Positions 23,474-35,588 of a DNA stretch of 64,000 bases are shown piece after piece. This stretch comes from Hymenopellis radicata. Taxonomy: Eukaryota; Basidiomycota; Agaricomycetes; Agaricales; Physalacriaceae. Position numbers and translations under genes: made by a program. The stretch is from assembly GCA_015501595.1 (NCBI GenBank), contig JADNRX010000219.1, positions 28,530 to 92,529 on the forward strand, given 5' to 3'. The first letter of the stretch is position 1; the number at the start of each line of letters is the position of its first letter. Below the pieces are notes generated by a model. The model saw only the letters and a list, made by a program, of their open reading frames with translations, was not told the origin of the DNA and ran no database searches.

Positions 23474-25985
23474 ATGCACATGCTCCCCGCTGCACTCATA
23501 GTTCTCACCCTGCTTTCCTCGACATGGGCTGCTAGGACGTCTACCAATGATCCTTTCAGGGCAATAAGCACCCAAGTTGTTCGAGAAGCGGAGGAACCGG
23601 TGTGCTGCCTCATACCGTTGGACGACCCACCAGAGGTACCAGAGGACGACGTGCTCCTCTCATTTGAGCAGTGGAAGGACAAGCAGGCGTCGGCGTCCAA
23701 CCGTTCCGGTTCGACCACCACGACGATACGCATGAATGCGACTGGGGCGGCGGACTCGACGGCCGGCGAAGCACCATCGGTGGCGCTCCAGGAATCACCG
23801 GAAACGCAGGCCATTGAACAGTTGTCGCCCCACTTTCAAGTTCCGTTGACGGACAGGTTCAATTATGCCTCGCTTGACTGTTCCGCGCGTGTTCATCTCT
23901 CACATCGGACGGCAAAGTCACCATCGTCTATACTGTCCTCCAAGAGAGACAGATACATGCTCAGCCCGTGTAATTCCAAAGACGAGCAATTCGTTGTCGT
24001 CGAACTTTGCGACGACATTCGCATCGATACTGTCCAACTCGCCAACTTTGAATTCTTCAGCGGTGTGTTCAAGGACTTTACGGTCAGCGTCGCAAAGACG
24101 TACACCACCCTTGAGGAAGGGTGGACCGTCGTCGAGACGTACAGAGCTGATAATGTCCGTGGCGTTCAGGTAGGTTAACCTCTCTTAGTCTAAGCTTGCT
24201 TCTTATTCTTCTAGTCTTTCCATCCTCCCACGTCCATACGAGACTTTTACAGATATATCCGCATCCAGTTCCACTCGCACTACAGTAACGAGTATTACTG
24301 CCCCGTCTCCCTCCTCCGCGTTTACGGTCTGACCCATCTCGAGCAATGGAAATGGGACATCTGGGAATCCGAATACCGTGCTCGCAACGAAGAGTCACAC
24401 GCCGCCGAGGAGCCAGAACCAGCCCAGACACCCCAAGTGATCGTCGTGGAGCGCCATGTCTCCACCCCGGACATAGAGGAAGACGTCCCTGGCGCCTTTA
24501 CTCCCTTAGTCTTGTACGGCCCCTCTACTTACGACCCATCGTGGCAGGACGCCTCTGGCACCTTGACCACCACGACATTCACGACTGACAGTGCGCCTGT
24601 AAAGGAACACGATGACCCGTACGAAAACAGGCACTCCACCGATATTTATAGTGATGATCTAGCTTCATCTATTCGGGAGGAAACTCCCAGCACATCCACT
24701 TCCTCCACCGCCACATCGTCATCTTCGCAGTCGAAAGTGGTGAATTCAACGTCATCGAGTGCATCGCCATCCGGCGTCAGTGCGTCCTCCTCTGCGTCTA
24801 AAAGCGCGAGCGTGACCCTGTCGCCCACTATGAGTCCTCCTCCGATGCCGCCTAGTTCTGGTGGCGAATCTATATACCGCACCATTATGAATCGTCTTAC
24901 CGCACTGGAGGGCAACCACACGCTTTATGTCCGCTATGTTGAAGAGCAGACGAACGGTGTGCGTGAATTAATACGTCGTCTGGGCGAGGACGTTGGTCGG
25001 CTCGAGGGAATCGGGAAGGCCCAGACGCAGACTTATCAACGGAGGCTAAGGGAGTGGGAAAAGCAGCGGCGCAGGATAGAGATGGACTATCGAGAGCTCT
25101 CACATCGAGTTGCGCATTTATCTGATGAGGTACGTGTCACATCCTTCTTTATGACCCATACCCACATCTGTCATAGATAATCCTCGAAAAACGACTGGGC
25201 ATCGCACAGCTGTGCCTCTTACTCGCTGTGCTCTTATTCATGGGCCTGACGCGTGGGTCGCGGAACGACTCCATGGACCATGTACCGATAATGTTAAAAA
25301 AGGGTATGCGGGAATGGAGTCGGCGGCATCTGAGCTTCCGAGGAGACTGGTTTTCCAGCCGATCTAGGGAACGAGCAGAAGCGACACAGAGGTCGCCCAA
25401 GCCCGCACCCTTCAAGCTGAACGAACCACCGTTTAAGCGGTCGCCGCCTCAGCATAATGGTCAGCTAAGTTTAAATGATGGTGGGTTCTATTATTCCCTG
25501 CGGACGTCAGTATTGATGAATACGTAGACGTCAAACTTGAATTTCCCCCCAGCGCGCGCGTCACGTCCCCCAAAGTACAGCCGATTTCCAAACCCTTGAC
25601 ATACGGCGCCGAACAGCGTCCGCGCAAACAAAGCGACGACACGCGATCCCGCTCGCACACCCCGAACCCCATACGCAAGCCGTTGATCCTACACCGCCCC
25701 ACGACGCCAACATCCCGTCCGCAGCTCGTGCGCTCGAATTCGGGTACAGGGCACGTGCTGTTGACGGGGCAGAAGAGCGTGAGGCGGTGGGCGCGGACGG
25801 CGCATTTGCATGAGGTGCGGTCGGCGAAGCGCAAGCTTGATGATGCGGATCCGTTTTTGTCGCCGACGAAAAAGGAGGAGGGGTATGCGGCGCATTGCGA
25901 TCCGTGGTTGAGCCGGGGTGGGAGGGGGGAGTGTGATGAAGGGGAGTGGATGGATACGGATGGGTCGGAGGTGGAGGAGCTGTGA
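23474..25985 (+). CDS. SLP1: SLP1-like SUN-domain ER membrane protein
   Basis: Four exons (23474-24169, 24215-25129, 25177-25480, 25528-25985) give about 790 residues. There is a signal peptide (MHMLPAALIVLTLLSSTWA), an acidic linker, then a SUN-like domain at about residues 125-272 (DRFNYASLDCSARVH, KRDRYMLSPC, ELCDDIRIDTVQLANFEFFS). A Ser/Thr-rich stretch and a predicted coiled coil (about 430-530) follow, then one transmembrane segment (GIAQLCLLLAVLLFMGL, about 545-562) and a basic, Ser/Pro-rich tail. The layout is that of yeast Slp1, which with Emp65 protects soluble proteins in the ER lumen from degradation. The last intron, 25481-25527, is inferred from frame continuity and a GTGGGT donor. 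No sign of damage. Confidence 0.9.
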
Positions 25986-27643
25986 ATTTTTGGATATTAC
26001 TTTTTTCTTCTTCTTTTATTTGAGTGGAATCATACCTATCATCATCCATCATGTTCTTCTCTTGCAATTTCTTCATCATTTGTAAATTATATCAACCCAC
26101 TAGTATACTTGCATGGTCAATGTTCATTTTTTTTCTGTTCAAGCAGTGTTGTGGTATTACTACAAGCAGACTTCAAGGTAGATTTGAAGAGGTAGTATTG
26201 GGTTTAGGGCAAGTCAGGTGATTAGTTGGATTTTCTCTCTCTTTGACCACCACCATTTCCCATCTCTCTTTCAAAAAGGATGCTTTAACCACAGCGCATG
26301 AGCGAGGTCTATCTCATGGGCGCGCGTGAGAGGGAGACGCCTGGCGTCTTTTCGGGAAACGCGAGAATCTCCCCGTCTACGAAACAAGCCTTCCTTCTTT
26401 TCAATGCATCTGTAGCCTCGCCTCACTCTCTCGTGATTGACTTTTTTACGATCAGCCTCGCAAAGCCGTTGTTGAATTGGACGTTCTGGTCACTAGACCG
26501 CGATGTGGAGCATGCGCACACCTTCCCCACAGGCAACGCGAAGCGCGACGGACGGATCTCGTGGATGTGCTGGTACGATGGACCAAAGCATATGCTGCTG
26601 TTGTATTTGTTCTGATGTTTTCTGTTTCAACAGTGTTATGACTCTGGTGTAAATTAAAACAGAGAGGTACCAGCAAACAGGCTCTCATCATCATGCGTTC
26701 AATACAACCGTCGCCGATATCGGATGCTTATGCGCTCATCATCAATGCTGTGAATACTGTTGTTTGTCCGTCATATTGTGATTGACTATTATGCCAGTGA
26801 TTAGCGCACAAAGCGGTGGTGGTTCTGGTGAATTTGATCACTGGACCGCGACGCTTGAACTCATGCATGTGGCGGCGTTAGCTGTTGACTGGCTGGTCCC
26901 GGTACGATGGACCAGTGGTGGATGAGGCATCTGCTACTGCTGTATTTGCTCCACCTCTGCAATATAGGGCGCGAGGCGGCGGCTTCATCACGCGAACTTC
27001 AACTTCGCCTTGTCTTTTGTCTTTCCCTAGCCTTGCTAGTCCTTCCGAGTCGGGATTGGGAGGACCATTGTCATGATGAGGGACTGATTCCGTGTTCTGA
27101 CCGGACGACTATTTCCGTCTCTGTCGCGATAAAGACGCCGGTTTACGCTGTTCTTGCTGTACACCGACCCTAGCTTCCAACTGCCGCCACCAAGTTTGAC
27201 CTATATCACCGCCGTACGTTGACGCCGGATAACATGATCATAGCTAACACTCGCCATAGGGCTTTCTGCGATGTCCAAATAAGCTAAATGCGTGACGTCT
27301 TGGTCTAGATCGTGTCCAGAATCATATACACCAATGACAGTTCGGTATTCGTGTCAGCTCGTGATACCATGGCTGTGAAGATATACGGAACCGCTTCGCA
27401 TTCGAAGTCCTCAATCCATCACTGCTTCCCACATACTCGTGCCAGGCGATTCGGACCTTGGAATGGGGTGTGATCTTTGTGATAGACGCCAGCGCGTTCG
27501 TAATTCTTCTTTCGCAATTCAGTCATTGTATTGAATTGGCGAACAGGAATGTAAAAAGCTATCGGAATACGACTTACTGTTCCGGAAAATTTCTTCGTAA
27601 GTACGTACCTTCTGCGAGCCCTGCCCCTCGTCCTGAGCGGCAT
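25986..27643. other. Intergenic, degenerate
   Basis: No gene recognised. About 26,455-26,606 and 26,811-26,955 are diverged copies of each other (shared segments around CACTAGACCGCGA/CACTGGACCGCGA and GGTACGATGGACCA). The ORF at 26,298-26,615 overlaps the first copy and shows no domain. Confidence 0.45.
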
Positions 27644-27652
27644 GCTATCGGG

Positions 27653-27656
<4 letters not shown>

Positions 27657-27687
<31 letters not shown>

Positions 27688-28404
27688 CCATTTATAGTCC
27701 ATTCGTATCGTAATACATGTCAGACTTTGGCTACTGTAAATTGACTTTACTGCTTTTGCTGCTATGCATTATGTAATGACCATGTGTGTCTTCTCGGCAT
27801 CTCGAGCGGGCAATGCTCGTTTGACTAGACTGCAGCAGAATAGTCAGGGGTTTTTGCTTCCGGAAAGGATAGGCCTGCATCATCTGGGACGCCGTGTACC
27901 GCCGACGGCCTTCTCCAACTCGGCACCTCTGCCATCATCACTTTCAATCTCAGCTCTCTTCCATCAGGCTGACACAACCCCTTCTTTCCCACACAGTGTG
28001 GCCGCTCTGCCGAGTTGATTGCCTGCCTCAGGCTACTCGGGTCACCACCCCCGTTTTGCGCCAGGGATTAGGGATACAACCCTGTTAATGCGATAGCCCT
28101 CCGGCCGGGCCCCAGTTCCAGGCCTTATGATTGACCACTGGTGGGTGACTAAGTTGATGCGGATGAAGGATAAGATAAGATCTCTGGTGAATGATGTCAT
28201 GGTTTCGGATTGGCTTTTGAAAGGCAGGTCTGCGCCACGTGCCGTGCCAGAATCGGGTAGTGGTGAACCGAGGAGTGTCTAAAATGTTGCTCCTGCGGGG
28301 GATTGAACCCTCAACCTAGGAATGGTGATCACTCACTCCAAGTGGGGGGACACAGGTAAAACTGCGCCAGGGTGCGTTGGTGACCACTATGCCAACGCAC
28401 CCCC
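27657..28404 (-). mobile_element. tRNA-headed SINE-like retroposon
   Basis: On the minus strand the element begins with a tRNA-like head: an A-box match TGGCATAGTGG (28,384-28,394) and a B-box match GGTTCAATCC (28,300-28,309). It ends in a poly(A) tail, seen here as a run of about 31 T from 27,655. The 13-bp direct repeat GCTATCGGGGGTT at 27,644-27,656 and 28,405-28,417 is a target-site duplication. Just inside the 5' end a 10-bp stem GGTGCGTTGG/CCAACGCACC encloses the A box. These are hallmarks of a Pol III-transcribed, LINE-mobilised retroposon. About 748 bp is long for a SINE, so the body may be composite. It encodes no protein. Confidence 0.82.
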
Positions 28405-28417
28405 GCTATCGGGGGTT

Positions 28418-28876
28418 AAATGCTAATCTCACCCTGCCACCCGCACGGAGTTGTGGGCCGTAGACGACGTTCATCACTATTTTTGTACAACTTCCGTACA
28501 TGGACTCTAAGAAGCGTTCGACGCAAAGACGGAGCCATACCGTGACGCTGGACTCTCATTGGCATCGTCTGGTTCTCCGACCTGATTACTGGACGTGCTT
28601 CACCAATCCTCTTTCAAGGACACGACTAATGGGATGACGTGATTTAATTAAACCGCCAGCAGGTTCAAATTGTACTCTCGCAATTTTTTTTCCTGTTTCT
28701 TGTACAGCTCCCAGGTCCGCAGGTGTACATCGGCGCGCTATTCTGAGTTCCGCTCCACGACGAGGATCCTAATACATTGCCAGCTCCTTTGGGAACAACT
28801 GGAGGGCTTGGCGGTCGCGCATACTTACGATAGGTTTTCGCACAGCAGTTATATAGAGGAGATCAATCCTCTTATC
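28418..28876. other. No recognised gene
   Basis: Upstream region of the small membrane gene at 28,877. An upstream exon cannot be excluded; I could not join one. Confidence 0.4.
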
Positions 28877-29353
28877 ATGTTCATCAGTACGAACGGTACG
28901 TTCTCTGTACGACTTCAACTTGCCTACACTCGAGCTGACAACGTCTGTACAGACATGTCTTTTGAAAGCTCCCGCGATGTCCAAGACGTGGTGACTGATG
29001 GAAATGGTCACTTGTCACCGAGGACAACACTAGGCATCGTGCTGGGCATCGGTGAGTGCAATGATCGCTGAAGCGCATATCGCACACTTAATTGGAAGCC
29101 AGCGTTCACTGTGGGCATTGTAGCCTGTCTGGTTTTCGCAGCGCGGAAGTTAGAGGAGCGAAGACGCCGCTTCGCCCAACGCCGCCCTCAACAGCAGAGG
29201 AATGCTTGTGTCATCTTGACTGAGTACGGCTTTCTATCCGAAGAGATGACCTTGCAGTCGCTCATGGCGTTCCGCAGCATTCCTGTCGTCCAAGAGCCAC
29301 CTCCACCTTACTCTCCGAGGAGTGCCTACCCCGACGGTGGCCTCCATGTCTAA
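28877..29353 (+). CDS. Small single-pass membrane protein, array member 1
   Basis: Two exons, 28877-29051 and 29103-29353, give 141 residues. The 51-nt intron (GTGAGT...CCAG) interrupts, in phase 1, the codon at the middle of the only hydrophobic segment (LGIVLGIAFTVGIVACLVFA once joined). The segment is followed by a strongly basic stretch (RKLEERRRR), which by the positive-inside rule puts the C terminus in the cytosol. The tail ends with a proline-rich PPPPYSP motif. No signal peptide or known domain. The intron position equals that of the genes at 31.4, 33.1, 34.4, 35.4, 39.7, 46.5 and 47.2 kb, the main argument that all form one family. Function unknown; the start could lie further upstream. 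Confidence 0.6.
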
Positions 29354-31400
29354 AGCCTGCCGCCCGGTCTTTCACGTCACCCTAACGATCGCTTCTGTTG
29401 AATGATTTCCTAACGCCATTACACCACCGCCTCTATAATTGAAATAATTGTACTCTATCTCCTGAATGATATCTACTTGCCTCGTTTTCGACACGGAGTG
29501 ATACGTCTGATCTCGAGTTGGGTGGAGGCGGTTCGAACATCTGATCGGGGACCTTTCCAACACTTCGTTCCTACCCTCAATGGCATCTCTTTACTCACGT
29601 TCCACCCTCAAGATCCTGCGACGTGAAGGGACTCATCGGCCTTTGGTCTTCCGTCTTAACTGGCGTCTCTTCAATGTGCCTGAAGGCATACTAGCAGTTA
29701 AGCGCTCGGTGCTTCATCACGTCCGGGACAAATATAAACCGAAACCTTTCTTTCACTGCGTCCACCAAGCGATGGCCTACGTTGTCGCAATCGCGGTGAC
29801 TGTCTGTCGTGAGTGGTCTCGTATTCTGACGCGTCGTTGCGTGCCACTGACACCGCTCTTAGTGTTTTTGTTTATCTTCCTGATAGTGGGATTGGTCAAC
29901 CTATTGAGCCTGGTACTGTCTCCGTCACCGGACGCCAATACCACTCGTTTGCAGCGACTCCGTTCGCTCTTTCTGGCCGGCTACATCATCCAAATTCCTG
30001 GACGTGACACAGCGAGAGGGTTCTTCGCCAGGATGGCCACGTATACCGCTCCTTTATCCGTGCTTGGCGGCCGGCTCTCTAGAGGACTCTTTGGCCGTCG
30101 TCGAGAAGCTCAGAATACTTCGCACGTTTGAATTTGGATTCGCAATGGCTACGAGCATACATACATAGTACTGCAACACCGCGCCCGTTTATGACAAGAG
30201 GGTACGATACAACCAATCTTCCTGGCCTTGCTACGTACTCCTCCCCTACTTTGCTCCATATAGGGATGGCTAGTCACAGTTGCACAGGACTCAGAGAACA
30301 CCAGTGGGTTCATGATGGCGTGCATAATTGCTATGAAGTTGTCCGATTCGTTGGAGATGTACATACTACGTTATATTAGAAATATGCGTCTGTGTATAGT
30401 ACACTGATATAAAGTCCTCCAGCACGATGTTTTGTTTGTGACCTGCACAGATCTAACGAGGTTGCGCGCAAAACGCTCCACCCAGGCGGTCCGGCCTCGG
30501 CCCGCCGATGGCGCCTAGTCGCTCGATCAAACGCAACTTGTCTTCCTTCCATCGTTATCCTTCGTCAACTGTTTGCGGAGAGCATTGCTTGGATCAAGAA
30601 GCGGCGCTCTGGATACTCCGGCTACTGCTTTCCGAGATCATTGTCCCCCTGCTTGCACCCTACTAGTACGACTTGCTCCCTCATTGGACCGGCATGTTAC
30701 ACAAACCTCACATTTTTTCACGGAAGGTCTCGGATCGGGCGTAGGAGCAGTACCGTGCTGTCAAAACGATTTATACTCACTGCCTCAAACCACGGGCGCG
30801 TCTTTACGGCCTGATATATATACGATTCACAACATACAGCGCTGAGTTTCTGTTTTCCTAACGAGTCTCCATCTGTCATGGCCAAAAATTGAAGCTTGGG
30901 CACACATTTTGCCCTTCTTACGATGAGGAGGTGATTTTTTGAATGCATATCCTCGACTATCTCATCTGACGAACTTTCGGAATGCATAGGTAAATGACAG
31001 CAAACGATTTCGATAAATAGACGTGCACACGGAAAGTCTGGTCGTCACGGGTGAAGACTTTCAAATTCGCTGTGGACGAATTCTGACCGCCAACGAACCA
31101 AACATACACTGCTGCGATTCACGACATCAATTCTCCGATTTCAGATCGCCATCGTTCTACGATCAAGTCGTATTTTGCGTAGGCGTCCGACTCGCGCCAA
31201 GGAGAAACCAGGAACTCTACAGCCTCGTAGTTCGTTCCGGTAAGCTGTAGGCGAATTCGCAGCAATAGCTGTGATTTTTGTTAGCATATCGGCATGAGAG
31301 GGAGCCGTCATGCATGGCTGTATACCATCGTGTTTTATAAAGACTGCCTGTTTTCTCTTTTCTCGTGCCGAGGCCATTCCTTTTCTCGTTTGGTTCTCAC
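29354..31400. other. Mostly unassigned; one TM-containing ORF
   Basis: Apart from the ORF at 29,580-30,131, only short ORFs without joinable splice sites. 31,023-31,250 contains a short segment (LVVTGEDFQIRCGRI) vaguely like the N-terminal motif of array members 6 and 8; too weak to call an exon. Confidence 0.35.
29580..30131 (+). CDS. Unassigned 183-residue ORF with a hydrophobic segment
   Basis: An uninterrupted ORF with basic N- and C-terminal regions and one strongly hydrophobic stretch (PLLVFLFIFLIVGLVNLLSL, about residues 95-115). No domain recognised. It lies between array members 1 and 2 in the same direction, so it may be a divergent relative, but no intron at the family position can be made. 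It could be chance. Confidence 0.3.
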   Translation: MASLYSRSTLKILRREGTHRPLVFRLNWRLFNVPEGILAVKRSVLHHVRDKYKPKPFFHCVHQAMAYVVAIAVTVCREWSRILTRRCVPLTPLLVFLFIFLIVGLVNLLSLVLSPSPDANTTRLQRLRSLFLAGYIIQIPGRDTARGFFARMATYTAPLSVLGGRLSRGLFGRRREAQNTSHV

Positions 31401-31716
31401 ATGGGGGGCTCTTTTTTGTTACCCCAAGATGCATCTACCAAGGAAATAGTTGGATATGGTATCTTGGCTGGCGGTAAGTCTAATCTTTTTCGTAACGACT
31501 GTTACTAATCATGCTTTAGTACTAGCAATCGTAGTCATTACCGGTATGACTTTTCTCGCAAGAATGTGGTGCTGGAGGCGCCACCGTGAAAGGACCCTTA
31601 GACGTGTTAACGCAGCGTCTGGCGGCTGGACCTCCAACGCACAGCTGCAGTGTATGATTGCATCGTGTCAACGGCAGCTCACTGACGTCTCGTCTGTAGT
31701 CCCTCCCTCGAACTAG
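31401..31716 (+). CDS. Small single-pass membrane protein, array member 2
   Basis: Exons 31401-31473 and 31520-31716, 89 residues. The 46-nt intron (GTAAGT...TTAG) is phase 1 and cuts the transmembrane segment, which reads GILAGVLAIVVITGMTFLA after joining. A basic stretch (RMWCWRRHRERTLRR) follows on the presumed cytosolic side. The N-terminal part before the membrane is only about 20 residues with this start; an earlier exon is possible. It faces the minus-strand member 3. No known domain. Confidence 0.6.
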
Positions 31717-32964
31717 GCCTAATCCTCGTCACGAACCAGCCGCTCCACGCCGGCTCTTCGAAGGCTGGATGGCGCTCGCCAGCTTAGCGGGGCTGGTGTC
31801 GCCCAAAGCGTTGAACGTCTTCACCCAAATTCATCACGGACTTTTTCCTCGATCCCATGTCTTCTCCCACGTTTTCTCCTCGCAGACGTCCCATGACTCT
31901 ACTTTACTTTTTTTTGCTGTGTTACATTGCTGTCTTGTCCTGTCGTATAGCTGTTGCTCAAGTTCGAGCTTTCCCTATTTGCTCCATCGCGTCGTTTGCT
32001 ATTACCGTACGCAGTATATCTACCTTCTATTTCTCTACAATCTCATTTTTGTGATACCTTTGTGATACCTCCTGAATGGCATAGAGGTCCCGGAAAACTA
32101 GGCGAGTTTCTTAGTCTGGTCAGGAAGTTTCGGATCCTACTGACCTGCTCTTTCCGGGGATCATAGATGGTGCTCGATAACGTCTTATGTTCGAGTTTGA
32201 AAGCTGTGATATGTCGGCATGGTGGAGCGATATTCGATAATGGGCTGCACGAGAGGCTAATGATGGGCCGTTCGCATCCCAACAGAGGTATAAGTACCGT
32301 ACACTGAATCAAAGCTGCTGGAAGGCCAGGCATACTAGACTTACAACATCGCAATACTACATCAAGGGCGGTTCACTTGGATGTGTGCCGTTGGACACGT
32401 TGGGCGCTAAAGCATCGCAAAGCTGTGGGATCGGAGTTGGGCACATCATATGCGGGGATCCCTCCAACTCCGGACGACAAGAAGCGGAAAATTGTGTGAA
32501 ATGAATCGGTCATTAGCAAGCACCGGCGAGATTTGATGACTGCGCGCGCTTGTTTGCGATGTTAGCTGTTAACGCTGTAAATGAGTGGTCGGATCTTCTT
32601 CCTTACGTCAAGCACATTTGAACAGCTAAGTTGACAGCTAAGCGCTGAACGCCGTCCACACGCGTGGATTCACAGACTTGTGGCGCTATAGCTTTTTCCA
32701 GCATCGACTTAGACGCTGACACGTGTTTCTTGACGCCTCAAGCGAGCTACGTTTCGATTGCTATACTATTACACTACTACATAGGTATTTCGATGGTATC
32801 AAAAAATCGCAGGCACAGAGCAAACACAGAACTACTGAGGACATTCAGAGTGTCCCAGTGGTATGGTGTATAACAACGCGAGTTTGTTACATTAGTCCTG
32901 GAATACTGATCAGACATTCATCCCGGAAAACTTCGTGAAATGGTGGAGAACCATGAACAATGAG
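31717..32964. other. Intergenic with a block shared with 63.5-63.8 kb
   Basis: About 32,490-32,745 aligns in the same orientation with 63,515-63,765 (shared landmarks GAAATGAA.CGG.CATT, GAACAGCTAA, ACAGCTAAGCGCT and AGACTTGTGGCG). At 63 kb this block precedes a small-gene start, so here it may mark the promoter of a lost plus-strand member near 32.8 kb. Confidence 0.55.
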
Positions 32965-33265
32965 TCAAACTTTTGACGGCACGATGCGTTCCAGGTCTTC
33001 ATGCGATACGATGTAGATATTCAAGGGCTCTAGCGGCTCGATTGGTCTCAGTCTACGCATAATGTATGCAATCAAAAGCGCAATGCTCATGCAGACGAGT
33101 AGGACCCCAACTGCAATCTGACATATGAGTAGGCGCGCAACAGACACAAGGGGCCGACCCACGTATTAGCACAATGATAAAGAGGACATCTTGTCCAGAC
33201 AGGTTCAAGTGCGTCGAGCGGGGAGCGATGACAGAGTCCACGCCACGATTGACAATAGAAACCAT
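32965..33265 (-). CDS. Small single-pass membrane protein, array member 3
   Basis: Exons 33163-33265 and 32965-33110, 82 residues from the Met at 33,265 (an in-frame Met at 33,334 would add 23). The 52-nt intron (GTGGGT...GCAG) splits a CTT codon after the first base and restores VLFIIVLILGVLLVCMSIAL, a continuous membrane segment. A basic RRLRP stretch follows. It is closest in sequence to members 5 and 9 (QDVLFIIVLI/EGVLFLVVLI/QDVLFIVVLI), defining subfamily A, all on the minus strand. Confidence 0.68.
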
Positions 33266-34411
33266 ACTTGGGCTGGAGACGTGCAGGAGGATGGTTCGTA
33301 AAGATGGATCAGGTTTATGTATCGCGCTCGGCACATCATAAATGCATAACGGCTCAGTTCCGCTTCTACGTCACGTACAAATCGCATGCTAACTGATATG
33401 CATAGGTTCAAGGCACTGTGAGGTGGACCATATAGGTACACTGACCCCCGAAAGAGCGGTTTACCTACCTCCAAATCAGAACCTTTCTGTCATGTCACCT
33501 TTATCCGAGTCATATTCCGATGATATTCATCGGAATAATGAGTTTTATGGCAGTCTGTGAGGGAGAGATTTCACTGACAGGTTCAGTTGGCGATTGAGGA
33601 CTCCCCAGAGGACTCGCGGCGACCATATTGATTGCAAATGGATACAGTAGAGGGCGTCCTGCGATTAGTACAGATTTGAGTAGGCCTGAATGCTTACAGA
33701 GAAGCCACATAACCGAGCGAAGGCAAGCTGTCAACTTTCAGTTGTAGCAGTGCACTGCCTTCAGAAGTTCGATCGCCGGCCCGTGTCCGCCGTTCGCGAT
33801 CCAAGCACCGTTCGTAGCCCGGCAGGCAACCTTCCAACCGACGTCAACTCGGAACGTTCAACTAGGGTGCACGCTGGTGCACAGCGAACGGAATGTAATT
33901 CCGCGTGGAGACCTCTCTAACGCAGTCAATTTTCCAACGATCATGGGCTAGAGTCAGGTTAAACTGTCTATCTATCTATCTTGATCTTTTACCCCGGATC
34001 TGCTGGGAACATCATACCACACTTCCGGCATTAGCTGTGCACTGGATGGACTTGGCTTCGACGCGTCGCAGTAATCCAGTTGCATATCAGTGACGATGTC
34101 TCCCTGCGGCCTCTGCTCACTCAGAAGCTTACTGTCTTCTACGCATACTACAGGAGCGTTCATCAACTTCACCGCCCGTCAACGGTCGAGGTCTTTGTCT
34201 GCCATCGACTCATATCGTTCCTGATGAAACTTCTTCGCGAGGCAAGATCTCAGATGGGATCAATCTACATCTGGGATACCTCTTTTCCATGATGGCAATA
34301 TCGCCCGAGTCATGACGGTTCCGTATTCAAAACGGCCTTGGCATCGTCAAGCTTGTGTAGCTATAAAACACGCCTCGTTGATTCCTGTGCGTCCTTACAT
34401 CCCACCCCACA
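33266..34411. other. No recognised gene
   Basis: Only short ORFs. It separates member 3 (-) from member 4 (+), so it should carry divergent promoters. Confidence 0.4.
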
Positions 34412-34963
34412 ATGAACAGTGCGTGCCCGTCCGTCCGCCTTCCGTATGCACGGTTGACTCTAACCGGCGTAGTGACTCACATTACGCGCGATGATCCCGA
34501 TGCTGACGGTGATGAAGGCTTACAGGTGGGAACCATTGCAGGAATAGTCTTCGCTGTTGGTAAGTTGATTAGTCTGTTCATCACAGTCTCCTTATGGTTG
34601 TCATCTATAGTGATGGCTATTGCTCTGGTTATCTGCCTGGCTTTCGTTATCAGGGAATTACACAATCGCAGGCACCTCATGCTATTTCGTACCCGCAACC
34701 TCGACGCTTTTCCGCAGACGAGTATATTTCACGACGTTGACATGGAGCCGGACATGTACGTACCTAAACTTATTTCATTGGCGCGACTCTCATCGGAAAT
34801 GCAGAGTTGTGCCCGCCCTTCGTCCCTTGCCGAGCGCGCATTCTTCTCGCATAGAGAAGGGGCGAGACGTAAACCAGGTTGTGTAACTCTCGGTCTTCAT
34901 AAGCCCTTCTCCTATCCCCGCAGTGAATTACCTCAGTGTTTTTATATCTCCAGGCTACTGTAA
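34412..34963 (+). CDS. Small single-pass membrane protein, array member 4
   Basis: Exons 34412-34559 and 34611-34963, 166 residues. The 51-nt intron (GTAAGT...CTATAG) is phase 1, lies in the transmembrane segment (joined: VGTIAGIVFAVVMAIALVIC) and is a multiple of three without a stop, so intron retention would still give an open frame with a longer hydrophobic stretch. The outer part is acidic (DDPDADGDEG) and the inner side begins RELHNRRHL. The last roughly 70 residues are unremarkable, and the true 3' end may involve another intron. Converges with member 5. Confidence 0.62.
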   Translation: MNSACPSVRLPYARLTLTGVVTHITRDDPDADGDEGLQVGTIAGIVFAVGKLISLFITVSLWLSSIVMAIALVICLAFVIRELHNRRHLMLFRTRNLDAFPQTSIFHDVDMEPDMYVPKLISLARLSSEMQSCARPSSLAERAFFSHREGARRKPGCVTLGLHKPFSYPRSELPQCFYISRLL

Positions 34964-35236
34964 TTGCACATGCTATCGTCCCCGACGTGCACAGAAGTGT
35001 GGAATGCGATGAGAAGAACTGGCTTCAAAATTCGAGGAACTAGCTAAGGCGTAGAAGTTGAAGCAAGATGTAACATATAGAAGTATTGGGAGGGTATTAT
35101 TCTGAACATGAAGTAGGAAGCTCGATATCCGGAAACATGATGAAAGAATGCTCTGGAAGATGAGGACGATATGTCTACCAAGGATGTAAGAAAAACATCG
35201 AAGGTACAGCAGGTAAATTTCGACCTTTTCCATTAG

Positions 35237-35588
35237 TTACACCAACTCCGAGTCTGCGGGTTGAGGAGGGGGTACGCCACCCAGCTCTTTGTGTTCATGC
35301 ACGGAGGCAGTGTCGCTCCGGTCGATCGGGAGTCCAATGACACAAGGACTCAAAGTAACGAAAGGGATAGGTGGTTGGCGACGAAGCTGACGCCTTCGGA
35401 TGCAATAGAGGATCCCAACAGCAATGCTTGTGCAAGCCAACAGTACGCCAACTTCAAAAATCCGACATGGCACTGTTAGCCAGAGCACGGAAGTATTACA
35501 CGGTAGACGTACGTATGAGAACGACGAGGAACAGAACGCCTTCAGCGGTACTACCTGGGTCAGAACGTCGGACGAGTGTATAGTTCAT
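35237..35588 (-). CDS. Small single-pass membrane protein, array member 5
   Basis: Exons 35513-35588 and 35237-35451, 96 residues. The 61-nt intron (GTACGT...GAAG) splits a CTT codon after the first base, exactly as in member 3, giving VLFLVVLILGVLLACTSIAV. A short polar N terminus (MNYTLVRRSDPGSTAEG) precedes the membrane segment and a basic CIRRRQLRRQ patch follows; the tail is proline-rich with an acidic end. Complete start, splice and stop make this one of the clearest members. Function unknown. Confidence 0.72.

Noticed and set aside
27655..27685. Run of T as a transcription terminator
   Set aside because: The flanking 13-bp duplications and the tRNA-like head identify it as the poly(A) tail of a minus-strand retroposon.
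28300..28404. A functional tRNA gene on the minus strand
   Set aside because: A and B boxes are present, but the spacing is too wide, the arms do not fold into a cloverleaf, and target duplications plus poly(A) show a retroposon head.
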